64,000 nt of DNA. It comes from Alloyangia mangrovi (GTDB taxonomy: Bacteria > Pseudomonadota > Alphaproteobacteria > Rhodobacterales > Rhodobacteraceae). Below the pieces are notes generated by a model that was not told where the DNA came from, searched no databases, and saw only the letters and a list, made by a program, of their open reading frames with translations. Both the position numbers and the translations under genes were made by a program. The DNA is taken from the NCBI RefSeq assembly GCF_002300555.2, contig NZ_NTHN02000003.1:111734-175733 (forward strand). Reading direction: 5' to 3'. Position 1 is the first letter of the stretch. The number at the start of each line of letters is the position of its first letter. Below, piece by piece: positions 32,744 to 41,961 of the stretch.

Positions 32744-33793
32744 TCAGTTCCAGGGACGCGGCAGGTAGATGTTGTTGAACCAGGTCTTGTAACCCGCGCG
32801 GAACTCGCTGAGGTCGGCCCAGGCCTTGGCGAACATCTCGTCCTCGGCCTTCAGCTCCTCCACCACTTCGAGCCAGGCGGCTTCGAACTGCTTGAGTTGC
32901 TCGGGGGTCCAGTTCTTGATCGTCACGCCATGCTGCTCGACGTTCTCGACCATGGCCGGGAAGTTCTTCGCCTCGCCTTCGGCGAAGTTGTCGGTCAGGT
33001 TGGCCATGCAGGCGATCTCGATCTGCTTCTGGCTCTTCTCGTCCAGCTCTTCCCAGCGATCCTTGTTGATCAGCAGCTCGAACATGGTGGCGGGCTGGTG
33101 CCAGCCGGGGAAGTAGTTGTACTTGGCGATGTTGTAGAAGCCGAGGTTGGCATCGACGATCGGCATCGAGAACTCGGTCGCGTCGATCGCGCCGCGCTCC
33201 AGCGCCGGGAAGATGTCGCCCGCGCCGAGCAGCGAGGTCGAGACACCCAGCTTCTGCATCACCTCGGCGCCAAGGCCGAAGAAGCGCATGTTCAGACCCT
33301 TGAGGTCGTCGAGCGAGTTGATCTCTTTCTTGAACCAGCCCGAGGTCTCGGGGGCGTAGGAGCCGCAAAGCACCACGTGGACGTTGTATCCGTTGGTGTC
33401 ATACATCTCCTGGAAGAGATCCATGCCGTCGTCGTAGAGCATCCAGGCCAGCATCTCGCCCGGCTCGGGGCCGAAGGGCACGGCGGCGAAAAGGCCCGCG
33501 GCGGGCATCTTGCCCTGCCAGTAGCCCGAGGTCGAATAGGCCGCGTCCACCGAGCCGTTCGACACCGCGTCGAGCATCTCGAGCGACGGCACCAGCTCGC
33601 CCGGATCGAAATGTTCGAACTCGACGCCTTCCGAGATCGCGTTGATCTTCTCGACGAAGTTGACGGCAGCGGTGCCGAGGATCGGCAGGTTCTTGGAATA
33701 GCCCGAGGTCATCTCGAGAAGTTCCTGAGCCGAGGCGGCGCCCGCGAATGCGAAAGCAGCGGCCGAAACGGCCGTGAAGGTCTTGTTGATCAT
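32744..33793 (-). CDS. dctP: TRAP transporter substrate-binding protein (DctP family)
   Basis: 349-residue periplasmic binding protein. The start at 33793 follows GGGAGGAATATC and gives a signal peptide (MINKTFTAVSAAAFAFAGAA) cut after ASA at residue 22. The mature chain has the family features: GELVPSLEMLDAVSNGSVDA near residue 67, LKGLNMRFFGLGAEVMQKLG and ERGAIDATEFSMPIVDANLG. Conserved arginine and the EF(S) region recall 2-oxoacid or lactate binders such as TakP, but the ligand is not certain. First gene of dctPQM. Confidence 0.93.
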   Translation of the reverse strand: MINKTFTAVSAAAFAFAGAASAQELLEMTSGYSKNLPILGTAAVNFVEKINAISEGVEFEHFDPGELVPSLEMLDAVSNGSVDAAYSTSGYWQGKMPAAGLFAAVPFGPEPGEMLAWMLYDDGMDLFQEMYDTNGYNVHVVLCGSYAPETSGWFKKEINSLDDLKGLNMRFFGLGAEVMQKLGVSTSLLGAGDIFPALERGAIDATEFSMPIVDANLGFYNIAKYNYFPGWHQPATMFELLINKDRWEELDEKSQKQIEIACMANLTDNFAEGEAKNFPAMVENVEQHGVTIKNWTPEQLKQFEAAWLEVVEELKAEDEMFAKAWADLSEFRAGYKTWFNNIYLPRPWN

Positions 33794-34107
33794 GATATTC
33801 CTCCCTGTGTCGGCACCCCCTCCCAAGGGCGCCGCCGGCACTTTAGGCCTATCCGAAAAGCTAACGGAGCCTCACGACGCTGTGAATACCCAGTTCTGCG
33901 TAGAGGTGACGCAAGAATATTGCTGACGCTACGGCACTTAGGGAAGATTGCTGCCCGGACTTGCGCCTCTTGTTACGCTCTCCAGCGCGAAGGAAGAGGG
34001 ACGATTTTGCCTTTCTCGCCGCTTCCCCAGCCAAAGCCCCGGCATGGGCGCTTTTCATCGCTGCCCGCCTGCGCTATGCCCCCGCGAAACGAGGTCTGGA
34101 GGTTGGC
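33794..34107. other. Divergent intergenic region dctP / purM
   Basis: 314 bp carrying the two opposed promoters. An open frame on plus continues through 33961–34107 in phase with purM but has no start with a binding site. I found no convincing operator, riboswitch or promoter hexamers. Confidence 0.5.
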
Positions 34108-35154
34108 ATGACCGAAGGTAAGAACGGCATCACCTATGCGGATGCAGGCGTGGATATCGATGCGGGCAACGCGCTGGTGGAACGGATCAAACCGGCTGCC
34201 AAGCGGACCAACCGCAGCGGGACGGTGTCGGGTCTGGGCGGCTTCGGCGCGCTCTTCGATCTGAAGGGCGCGGGCTACGAGGACCCTATCCTCGTCGCGG
34301 CGACCGACGGCGTGGGCACCAAGCTGCGCATCGCGATCGACACCGGCCACGTCGACGGCGTGGGCATCGACCTTGTCGCCATGTGTGTCAACGACCTTGT
34401 CTGCCAGGGTGCAGAGCCTTTGTTTTTCCTTGATTATTTCGCCACCGGCAAGCTCGACACCGAGAGCGCCGCGCGGGTGATCGAGGGCATCGCCGAGGGC
34501 TGCGTGCGCTCGGGATGCGCGCTGATCGGCGGCGAGACCGCCGAGATGCCGGGCATGTACCCGGCGGGCGATTTCGATCTCGCGGGCTTTGCCGTGGGCG
34601 CGATGGAGCGCGGCTCCGACCTGCCCAAGGACGTGACCGCGGGAGACGTGCTGCTTGGCCTCGCCTCGGACGGCGTGCACTCGAACGGCTACTCGCTGGT
34701 CCGCAAGCTGGTCGAGGTCTCGGGCCTTGGCTGGGACGCGGACTGCCCCTGGGCCGAGGGCTCGCTGGGCGAGGTGCTGCTGACCCCGACCCGCCTCTAT
34801 GTGAAGCAGGCGCTGGCGGCGGTGCGTGCCGGCGGCGTGCACGCGCTGGCGCATATCACCGGCGGCGGCCTCACCGAGAACCTGCCGCGCGTGCTGCCCG
34901 AGGGCTGCGGCGCGACCATCGACCTTGGCTCGTGGCAGCTGCCGCCGGTGTTCAAGTGGATGGCCGAGGTGGGCGGCATCGAGGAACGCGAGATGCTCAA
35001 GACCTTCAACTGCGGCATCGGCATGATCCTGTCGGTTTCGGCGGATCGCGCCGAGGCGCTGAAGGCGCTGCTCGAGGCCGAGGGCGAGACCGTCTTCACC
35101 CTCGGCACCGTGACCGAAGGGCAGGGCGTGGCCTACGAGGGCGCGCTGAAGTGA
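34108..35154 (+). CDS. purM: Phosphoribosylformylglycinamidine cyclo-ligase
   Basis: 348-residue AIR synthetase, fifth step of purine synthesis: ATP-dependent ring closure of FGAM to AIR. It starts [20 protein letters not shown] after CTGGAGG; the in-frame upstream extension is not supported. Hallmarks are [44 protein letters not shown] and [12 protein letters not shown]. Its stop overlaps the GTG start of purN by 3 bp. Confidence 0.97.
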   Translation: MTEGKNGITYADAGVDIDAGNALVERIKPAAKRTNRSGTVSGLGGFGALFDLKGAGYEDPILVAATDGVGTKLRIAIDTGHVDGVGIDLVAMCVNDLVCQGAEPLFFLDYFATGKLDTESAARVIEGIAEGCVRSGCALIGGETAEMPGMYPAGDFDLAGFAVGAMERGSDLPKDVTAGDVLLGLASDGVHSNGYSLVRKLVEVSGLGWDADCPWAEGSLGEVLLTPTRLYVKQALAAVRAGGVHALAHITGGGLTENLPRVLPEGCGATIDLGSWQLPPVFKWMAEVGGIEEREMLKTFNCGIGMILSVSADRAEALKALLEAEGETVFTLGTVTEGQGVAYEGALK

Positions 35155-35741
35155 AGCGCGTCGCGATCTTCATCTCGGGCGGCGGCTCCAACATGGTGAC
35201 GCTGGCCGAGAGCATGACCGGAGATCACCCGGCCCGCCCGGTTCTGGTGCTGTCGAACAACGAAGATGCCGGCGGGCTGAAGAAGGCCGAGGCGATGGGC
35301 ATCCCCACCGCCGTTGTCGACCACCGCCCGTTCAAGGGCGACCGCCCCGGCTTCGAGGCGGCACTGCAGGCGGAACTGGACAAGGCCCAGCCCGACTTCC
35401 TCTGCCTTGCGGGGTTCATGCGCGTGCTCACCGCGGGCTTCGTCGAGCCGTGGAAGGGGCGGATGCTGAACATCCACCCCTCGCTGCTGCCGAAGTATCG
35501 CGGGCTGCACACCCATGCGCGGGCGCTGGAAGCGGGCGACACCGAGCACGGCTGCACCGTGCACGAGGTCACACCCGAACTGGACGACGGCCCGGTGCTC
35601 GGCCAGGCGCGGGTGCCGGTGCTGGCGGGCGACACGCCCGACATGCTGGCCGCGCGCGTGCTGGAGATGGAGCACAAGCTCTACCCGGCGGTGCTGCGGC
35701 GCTTCGCGGCGGGCGACAAGACGCCGGTGCTGCTGCCTTAA
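35151..35741 (+). CDS. purN: Phosphoribosylglycinamide formyltransferase
   Basis: 196-residue GART, third step of purine synthesis, moving a formyl group from 10-formyl-tetrahydrofolate to GAR. The GTG start (35151) overlaps the purM stop, giving [20 protein letters not shown] after the initiator. The catalytic stretch [20 protein letters not shown] contains the conserved Asn and His, and the later [19 protein letters not shown] contains the Asp. Convergent with, and overlapping by 3 bp, a small membrane-protein gene. Confidence 0.96.
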   Translation: MKRVAIFISGGGSNMVTLAESMTGDHPARPVLVLSNNEDAGGLKKAEAMGIPTAVVDHRPFKGDRPGFEAALQAELDKAQPDFLCLAGFMRVLTAGFVEPWKGRMLNIHPSLLPKYRGLHTHARALEAGDTEHGCTVHEVTPELDDGPVLGQARVPVLAGDTPDMLAARVLEMEHKLYPAVLRRFAAGDKTPVLLP

Positions 35742-35923
35742 TTCGGGACCCGGTGGCTGGCCGCATTGCCGTGCCACTCAAGCGTCGCCGCGCTCCGGTC
35801 GGGCGCGGTGAGCGCGGGCAGGCCAAGGAGCACGAACAGCGCAAGCGCCGCGAGGATGGCTCCGAAACCGCCGCTGATGGCGGGGCGGCGGGTGTAGCTG
35901 TAGGCAAGATCGAGCGAGGTCAT
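35738..35923 (-). CDS. Small membrane protein of unknown function (61 aa)
   Basis: The start at 35923 follows AAGGAGCCCTCCC and gives MTSLDLAYSYTRRPAISGGF, then one hydrophobic helix GAILAALALFVLLGLPALTA (about 21–40) and a polar tail. The stop codons of this gene and purN interlock. I do not recognise the family. The good ribosome binding site and membrane helix argue that it is real. Confidence 0.6.
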   Translation of the reverse strand: MTSLDLAYSYTRRPAISGGFGAILAALALFVLLGLPALTAPDRSAATLEWHGNAASHRVPN

Positions 35924-36204
35924 GGGAGGGCTCCTTGGGGCTTTGCTGCTGAGGTCGGGGGACTTTGGGAGTGTCCCCAACATAGGCCCTGCATTCTCTT
36001 CGCGGAAACGAATGCTTGTAAGGCCGAGCATCACGAGACGTGATGATTCCGAGTCCCAAGGGCGCCTTCGGTGACCGGCTTGCAACCCGGCCAGTGCGAA
36101 AATGCGGCTCCCGCCCGCTTTCCGGCTCTGCCGCTTTGAACTTCACGCGCCGAAGGTGTAGGAGGCGCGATAACCAAGACAAACAAGAACGGGCCGGTGC
36201 ACGA

Positions 36205-37362
36205 ATGAAGACATTGACCAAGACCGAAGAGCTCGCGGAATTCTGCGCCGAGGCCGCCACCGCGCCCTATGTGACCGTGGACACCGAGTTCCTGCGCGAG
36301 CGCACCTATTACTCCAAGCTCTGCCTGATCCAGCTGGCGATCCCCGGCAAGGGCGAGGAGAACGCGGTTCTGGTTGATCCGCTGGTCGACGGGCTGTCGC
36401 TCGAGCCGCTGATGGAGCTCTTCCGCAACACCGCGGTGGTCAAGGTCTTCCACGCCGCGCGTCAGGATCTCGAGATCTTCTTTGTCGACCACGGCGTGAT
36501 CCCCGAGCCGCTCTTCGACACGCAGGTCGCCGCGATGGTCTGCGGTTTCGGCGAGCAGGTTGGCTACGAGACGCTCGTCAAGCGCATCGCCAAGCAGCAG
36601 CTCGACAAGAGCTCGCGCTTCACCGACTGGTCGCGCCGCCCGCTGACCGAGGCGCAGAAGAAATACGCCGTCGCCGACGTGACCCATCTGCGGGTGATCT
36701 ACGAGTTCCTCGCCGCCAAGCTCGAGGAAACCGGCCGCGCGCATTGGGTGGGCGAGGAACTGGCGACGCTGACCGACCCCGAGACCTACATCACTCGCCC
36801 GGACGAGGCCTGGCTGCGCGTGCGCACCCGCTCGTCGAGCCCGCGGTTCCTGGCCATCGTGCGCGAACTGGCGGCCTTCCGCGAGGACTACGCACAGTCG
36901 CGCAACATCCCCCGCAACCGGGTGTTCAAAGACGACGCGCTGGCCGAACTGGCCTCGACGAAGCCGGTCACCATGGAAGACCTTGGCCGCTCGCGCCTGC
37001 TGCTGCGCGAGGCCCGCAAGGGACCGATCGCCGAGGGCATTCTCGCGGCGGTGAAGGCCGGACAGGACGCCCCCAAGGAAGACCTGCCCAAGGTCGACGA
37101 CAGCCGCGACCAGTTGCAGGTGAACCCGGCGTTGGCAGACCTGCTGCGGGTGCTGCTCAAGGCCAAGACCGAAAGCTCGGGCGTCGCCTCGAAGCTGATC
37201 GCCCCGGCGGCCGAGCTCGATGCCATCGCCGCGGGTCAGCGCGACGTGAAGGCGCTCAGCGGCTGGCGCCGCGAGGTTTTCGGCGCCGATGCACTGCGCC
37301 TCTGCGCGGGCGAAATCGCCCTCGCCGCCAACGGGAAAGCGGTCGAGGTCATCGAGATATGA
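36205..37362 (+). CDS. rnd: Ribonuclease D
   Basis: 385-residue 3'–5' exoribonuclease for tRNA and stable RNA maturation. The DEDDy exonuclease domain shows D26 and E28 in VTVDTEFLRERTYY, D88 in HAARQDLEIFF, and the Tyr/Asp pair in KKYAVADVTHLRVIY near residue 154. An HRDC domain follows from about residue 205. The ATG at 36205 is chosen because all upstream in-frame codons lack family similarity. Followed by a strong bidirectional terminator. Confidence 0.95.
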   Translation: MKTLTKTEELAEFCAEAATAPYVTVDTEFLRERTYYSKLCLIQLAIPGKGEENAVLVDPLVDGLSLEPLMELFRNTAVVKVFHAARQDLEIFFVDHGVIPEPLFDTQVAAMVCGFGEQVGYETLVKRIAKQQLDKSSRFTDWSRRPLTEAQKKYAVADVTHLRVIYEFLAAKLEETGRAHWVGEELATLTDPETYITRPDEAWLRVRTRSSSPRFLAIVRELAAFREDYAQSRNIPRNRVFKDDALAELASTKPVTMEDLGRSRLLLREARKGPIAEGILAAVKAGQDAPKEDLPKVDDSRDQLQVNPALADLLRVLLKAKTESSGVASKLIAPAAELDAIAAGQRDVKALSGWRREVFGADALRLCAGEIALAANGKAVEVIEI

Positions 37363-37383
37363 GACTGCGCCTCGGGCAAAGAA

Positions 37384-37414
37384 AAGCGCGCCGCAAGATT
37401 GCGGCGCGCTTTTT
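37384..37414 (+). terminator. Bidirectional terminator between rnd and the lipoprotein gene
   Basis: GCGCGCCGCAA pairs with TTGCGGCGCGC, followed by TTTTTC on plus; the preceding AAAGAAAA gives a T-rich tail on minus. Confidence 0.92.
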
Positions 37415-37446
37415 CATTGGGGCAACTTTCTTCGAAGGAATTTGCC

Positions 37447-37920
37447 TCAGCGGCTGACGCTCTGGGCATTGCGCAGCCCCTCGACGCGCAGGGCGCGGTA
37501 GGGGGCCAGTTCCTTGTCGCTCATCCATTTGGCCACGGTGACCGTACGCGCCGCCTCGCTCGTCGCCCCCGGAGCGCGGACCTGCAGCGCCAGCAGCCGG
37601 AAGGCGAGGGTGCCGGTATCCTCCGAGCCCTCGACCGGCTCGAGGCGCACGTCGAAGGGGCCGGGGAAATCGGCAAGACCCGTCACCCGTACGATGTATC
37701 CGCCCGGGCGGCGCTCCAGAAGCAGTTCGGTGATCATGCCCACCGGCGTGCCCTTGTATGCGTCTTCCTTGCTCGAGAAGAAGCTCGCGGCGGCGGAACG
37801 CTGCGGAATCAGAGGGTTGTTCTCTCCGGTTCCGCTGCTCACCGGCGCGCCCTCGTCCTGGCCGACGCAGCCGCCGAGCAGGAGTGCCGAGATCATAAGA
37901 GCCGATACGGGTTTGAACAT
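37447..37920 (-). CDS. Predicted lipoprotein of unknown function (157 aa)
   Basis: The start at 37920 reads MFKPVSALMISALLLGGCVG: a short signal peptide with lipobox LGGC and the lipidated Cys at residue 18. The rest is a soluble domain including PVGMITELLLERRPGGYIVR, DVRLEPVEGSEDTGTLAFRL and ARTVTVAKWMSDKELAPYRA, without a motif I can name. It is presumably anchored in the outer or inner membrane. Convergent with rnd. Confidence 0.8.
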   Translation of the reverse strand: MFKPVSALMISALLLGGCVGQDEGAPVSSGTGENNPLIPQRSAAASFFSSKEDAYKGTPVGMITELLLERRPGGYIVRVTGLADFPGPFDVRLEPVEGSEDTGTLAFRLLALQVRAPGATSEAARTVTVAKWMSDKELAPYRALRVEGLRNAQSVSR

Positions 37921-38091
37921 GGGTCGCGAAGCCTCTGCCTGTGATGTCCATCGGGTTAGCGTATCGGGCCAACATTGAAAAGCGTGCATTGCCGGGTCTG
38001 GACCTTTGGGGCCCGCCCGCCTACTTCTCGGGACCGATCACAGCCGCGCCCGGTCCTTCCGGCCCGCGCGGCGCGGCAAGCAGGAGCGCAG

Positions 38092-38502
38092 ATGGCACAG
38101 GCAGGGTTCGAGGAACTGGTCGAGGATTTCGAATTCCTCGAGGATTGGGAAGACCGCTACCGCACGGTGATCGAACTGGGCAAGGCGATGGACCCTCTTC
38201 CCGAGGCGCTGAAGGTGCCGGCCACCAAGGTCGAGGGCTGCGCCTCGCAGGTCTGGCTGCACCTCACCTGGGAAGACGGGCGGCTGCAGTTCGAGGGCGA
38301 AAGCGACGCGATGATCGTGCGCGGGCTCATCGCCGTGCTGCACCGGCTCTACGACGGGCTGACGCCGGAAGAGGTTACGGCGATCGATGCCCGCGCCGAA
38401 CTCGGACGGCTCGGCCTCAACGAGCATCTTTCCGCGCAGCGCTCCAATGGCTTGCGTGCCATGGTGGAGCGGATCCAACAGCAGGCCGCCGCCGCGGCGT
38501 GA
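38092..38502 (+). CDS. sufE: SufE family sulfur-acceptor protein
   Basis: 136-residue protein that takes persulfide sulfur from the cysteine desulfurase SufS for Fe–S cluster assembly. The acceptor cysteine is C50 in KVEGCASQVWL; before it comes the typical DWEDRYRTVIELGKAM. CAGGAGCGCAG precedes the ATG. No other suf gene lies nearby. The frame is open upstream but without a plausible start. Confidence 0.93.
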   Translation: MAQAGFEELVEDFEFLEDWEDRYRTVIELGKAMDPLPEALKVPATKVEGCASQVWLHLTWEDGRLQFEGESDAMIVRGLIAVLHRLYDGLTPEEVTAIDARAELGRLGLNEHLSAQRSNGLRAMVERIQQQAAAAA

Positions 38503-38603
38503 GCCTTGCGGGACGGCCTGGCAGGCTGCAAAGCGCTATACATCCGTCCGCCGCTGGCTTAGAACGCCTTTTAACCGGAATGACTTGAACGGGCAGAACC
38601 AAC

Positions 38604-39167
38604 ATGTCTGAAGAATTCGAACTCGACACCGCCGATCTCCAGCGCCGTATGGATGGCGCCATGGCCAACCTGCGCACCGAATTCGCGTCGCTGCGGACCG
38701 GGCGCGCCTCGGCCTCGATGCTCGAGCCGGTGCAGGTCGACGCCTATGGCTCGATGACCCCGATCAACCAGGTCGGCACCGTCAACGTGCCCGAGCCGCG
38801 TATGGTCACCATCAACGTCTGGGACAAGGGTCTTGTCGGCAAGGTGGAAAAGGCGATCCGCGAAAGCGGCCTCGGCATCAACCCGCAGCTCAACGGCACC
38901 ATCATCATGCTGCCGATCCCCGAGCTGAACGAGGAACGCCGCCGCGACCTGACCAAGGTGGCCGGCCAATATGCCGAGCACGCCCGTGTCGCGATCCGCA
39001 ATGTCCGCCGCGACGGCATGGACCAGATCAAGCGGGCCAAGGGCGACGGCATGTCCGAGGACGACCAGAAGCTCTGGGAATCCGAGGTCCAGGAGATGAC
39101 CGACACCTATATCAAGAAGGTCGACGTCGCGTTGGAGACCAAGCAGGAAGAGATCATGCAGGTCTGA
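38604..39167 (+). CDS. frr: Ribosome recycling factor
   Basis: 187-residue factor that with EF-G splits post-termination ribosomes. Visible: [20 protein letters not shown] (family RTGRAS motif), [20 protein letters not shown] and [20 protein letters not shown]. Normal length. pyrH and tsf, often upstream, are absent here. First gene of the frr-uppS-cdsA-dxr-rseP series. Confidence 0.97.
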   Translation: MSEEFELDTADLQRRMDGAMANLRTEFASLRTGRASASMLEPVQVDAYGSMTPINQVGTVNVPEPRMVTINVWDKGLVGKVEKAIRESGLGINPQLNGTIIMLPIPELNEERRRDLTKVAGQYAEHARVAIRNVRRDGMDQIKRAKGDGMSEDDQKLWESEVQEMTDTYIKKVDVALETKQEEIMQV

Positions 39168-39196
39168 GGCGGAAACGCCCCAAGCGAGGAGGGCCT

Positions 39197-39922
39197 ATGC
39201 CCAAACCGATCCGAGACGGCAACGGCCCGCGTCATGTGGCCATCATCATGGACGGCAATGGCCGATGGGCGACCCAGAGGGGCCGCCCTCGGCTGTTTGG
39301 CCACCATGCCGGTGCCAAGAGGGTCCGCGAGATCGTCCAGGCCTGCCCCGATGTTGGGGTCAAATACCTGACGATCTTCGCCTTCTCGACCGAGAACTGG
39401 AAGCGCACCCAGACCGAGGTGGCGGGGCTCATGAGCCTCTTCCGCCGCTATATCCAGAAAGAGGCACGCGCGCTTCACGCCGAGAACGTGCAGGTGCGCT
39501 TCATCGGCGATCGGGTTAAGCTGGACAGGAAGCTCATCACCCTGATGGACGAGCTCGAGGCGCTGACCTCGGGCTGCACGGGGGTGAACCTGACCATCGC
39601 CATCAACTACGGCGGACGCGACGAGGTTGCCCGGGCGACCAAGCGGCTCGCGCAGGACGTGGCCGCGGGCAAGCTCTGCCCCGAGGACGTCAACGAAGAG
39701 ACCTTGCCGAAATACCTTGATACCTGCGTGCTGCCCGACCCGGATCTGGTGATCCGCACCTCGGGCGAGGCGCGCATCTCGAACTTCCTGCTCTGGCAGT
39801 CCGCCTATGCGGAGTACGAGTTCGTCGACACGCTCTGGCCGGATTTCTCGGCCGAAGAATTTTCCTCCCTGATCGGCGGCTACGGGCTGCGCGAGCGGCG
39901 CTACGGCGGTGTGAAGGCATGA
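39197..39922 (+). CDS. uppS: Isoprenyl transferase (undecaprenyl diphosphate synthase)
   Basis: 241-residue cis-prenyltransferase making the C55 lipid carrier for peptidoglycan and surface polysaccharides. Motif HVAIIMDGNGRWATQRG contains the catalytic D19; the C-terminal DLVIRTSGEARISNFLLWQS is the second family signature. AGCGAGGAGG precedes the start. Overlaps cdsA by 4 bp (ATGA). Confidence 0.97.
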   Translation: MPKPIRDGNGPRHVAIIMDGNGRWATQRGRPRLFGHHAGAKRVREIVQACPDVGVKYLTIFAFSTENWKRTQTEVAGLMSLFRRYIQKEARALHAENVQVRFIGDRVKLDRKLITLMDELEALTSGCTGVNLTIAINYGGRDEVARATKRLAQDVAAGKLCPEDVNEETLPKYLDTCVLPDPDLVIRTSGEARISNFLLWQSAYAEYEFVDTLWPDFSAEEFSSLIGGYGLRERRYGGVKA

Positions 39923-40710
39923 GCTCGGCGCGCTGGAGCGACCTTGGGCCACGCATGGCCTCGGCGGCGGTGCTGATCGTCGTCGCGCTGATCTGCGTCT
40001 GGCTGGGCGGCATCTGGTGGCGGCTCGCCATTTCGCTGGCCTGCGGCGGCATGGTCTGGGAGCTGGTCAACATGGTCGACACCAACCGACGCAAGTCGGC
40101 GCGGGTGCTGGCCCTTGTCGCCGGTGTCTGCGCGCTGGCCTCGGTCTACCTGCCACCGGCCTTCGCACTGCCGTTGCTGCTGCTGCCGTCGATGGCCGGA
40201 CTCGGCCAGATGGAGCGGGGCGGGGTGACCTATGCGGTCTTCACCGCGATGATCCTGCTCGCCGGGTACGGCATCATGTCGCTGCGCTCGGACTTCGGGC
40301 TGACGTGGATGCTCTGGATGGTGACCGTGGTCGTCGTGACCGACGTCGCGGGCTATTTCGCCGGCCGCGCCATCGGCGGGCCGAAGCTCTGGCCGCGCGT
40401 CAGCCCCAAGAAGACATGGTCCGGCTCGGCCGCGGGCTGGATCGGTGCTGGCATCGTCGGCGCGATCTTCGCCGCGCTGTCGCGCGAGGCGGGCTTCGGG
40501 CTGGTCGGCGTGTCGATCGCCATCTCCATGGCCAGCCAGATCGGCGACATCGCCGAGAGCGCGATCAAGCGGCGCGCCGGGGTGAAGGACAGCTCGAACC
40601 TGCTGCCGGGTCACGGCGGCCTGCTCGACCGCTTCGACGGCATGCTGGGTGCCGCGCTCTTCCTGCTGATCGCCGGGCAGATCGTCGACTTCCCGCCCGG
40701 GGTCGAATGA
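39919..40710 (+). CDS. cdsA: Phosphatidate cytidylyltransferase
   Basis: 263-residue multi-helix inner-membrane enzyme making CDP-diacylglycerol for phospholipids. The C-terminal signature is visible: AIKRRAGVKDSSNLLPGHGG followed by LLDRFDGMLGAALFL. Its start overlaps the uppS stop and dxr begins 10 bp later, so it is in the operon. Confidence 0.96.
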   Translation: MSSARWSDLGPRMASAAVLIVVALICVWLGGIWWRLAISLACGGMVWELVNMVDTNRRKSARVLALVAGVCALASVYLPPAFALPLLLLPSMAGLGQMERGGVTYAVFTAMILLAGYGIMSLRSDFGLTWMLWMVTVVVVTDVAGYFAGRAIGGPKLWPRVSPKKTWSGSAAGWIGAGIVGAIFAALSREAGFGLVGVSIAISMASQIGDIAESAIKRRAGVKDSSNLLPGHGGLLDRFDGMLGAALFLLIAGQIVDFPPGVE

Positions 40711-40720
40711 GACAAGAGAA

Positions 40721-41890
40721 ATGAGACGCATTTCCATTTTCGGCGCGACCGGATCGATTGGTCAGAACACGCTCGACCTGATCGCCCGCGATCCCGAAAG
40801 CTATCACGTCGTCGCCCTCACCGGTGGCAAGAACGTCGCGCAACTCGCCAAGGACGCACGCAAATTCGGCGCCGAGCTTGCGGTGACCGCTGACCCGGCG
40901 CTTCTGCCGGAATTGCGCGCGCGACTGGCCGGATCGTCTGTCGAGGCCGCCGCTGGCCCTGAGGCGATCATCGAGGCGGCGAGCCGGCAGGCCGATTGGG
41001 TCATGTCGGCCATCGTTGGCGCGGCCGGTCTCGCGCCGGGGCTGCGGGCGCTTGAGATGGGCGCGACGCTGGCGCTGGCGAACAAGGAAAGCATGGTCTG
41101 CGCCGGGCCGCTGGTGCTGCACACCGCGCAGACCCATGGCGGGCGCGTGCTGCCAGTGGACAGCGAGCATTCGGCGGTCTTCCAGGCGCTGATCGGCGAG
41201 GAAATGAGCCGCGTCGAGCGGGTGATCATCACCGCCTCGGGCGGCGCCTTCCGTGACTGGCCGATTGAGAAACTGGCCGAGGCGACCCCGGAGCAGGCCG
41301 CGACCCATCCCAATTGGGACATGGGCCAGCGGATCACGATCGACTCCGCCTCCATGTTCAACAAGGCATTGGAAGTCATAGAAACTAAAGAATTTTTCGA
41401 TCTCAACCCAGCAAAGATCGAGGTGGTCGTCCATCCCGAGAGCATGATCCACGCGCTGGTCGGCTTCTGCGACGGTGCGCTGATGGCGCATCTTGGACCG
41501 CCGGACATGCGCCATGCCATCGGCTTTGCGCTGAACCATCCGCAGCGCGGCGCGCTGCCGGTGGAGCGGCTCGATCTGGTGAAGCTCTCGCAGCTGACCT
41601 TCCGCCCCGCCTGCGAGACCCGCTGGCCGGCGCTGCGGCTGGCGCGCGAGGTGATGGCGGCGGGCGGTCTTTCGGGCGCGGTGTTCAACGCCGCCAAGGA
41701 GCAGGCGCTCGACGATTTCATCGGCAACCGCATCGGTTTCCAGGACATGGCGGGTCTCGTCGAGCAGACGCTGGAACGTCTTTCGGCCGAGAGCGCGGTC
41801 ACAAGCGCCGAGATCACCCTTGATAACGTCCTCGCCGCTGACCATCTCGCACGCAGGACCGCGCGCGAGCTGATGCTGCAGTACCACTGA
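40721..41890 (+). CDS. dxr: 1-deoxy-D-xylulose-5-phosphate reductoisomerase
   Basis: 389-residue NADPH enzyme, second step of the MEP isoprenoid pathway, thus feeding UppS two genes upstream. NADPH motif GATGSIGQNT (8–17), metal and substrate residues in LPVDSEHSAVFQAL near residue 145, then TASGGAFRDWP and VVHPESMIHALV. Preceded by AAGAGAA. Confidence 0.97.
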   Translation: MRRISIFGATGSIGQNTLDLIARDPESYHVVALTGGKNVAQLAKDARKFGAELAVTADPALLPELRARLAGSSVEAAAGPEAIIEAASRQADWVMSAIVGAAGLAPGLRALEMGATLALANKESMVCAGPLVLHTAQTHGGRVLPVDSEHSAVFQALIGEEMSRVERVIITASGGAFRDWPIEKLAEATPEQAATHPNWDMGQRITIDSASMFNKALEVIETKEFFDLNPAKIEVVVHPESMIHALVGFCDGALMAHLGPPDMRHAIGFALNHPQRGALPVERLDLVKLSQLTFRPACETRWPALRLAREVMAAGGLSGAVFNAAKEQALDDFIGNRIGFQDMAGLVEQTLERLSAESAVTSAEITLDNVLAADHLARRTARELMLQYH

Positions 41891-41961
41891 CGCTGACCGC
41901 CGCGTGCCGGTGAGACGGCCCGCCACGGGACAATAAGAAACGAGTTGAAAGGGCAGGGCCT

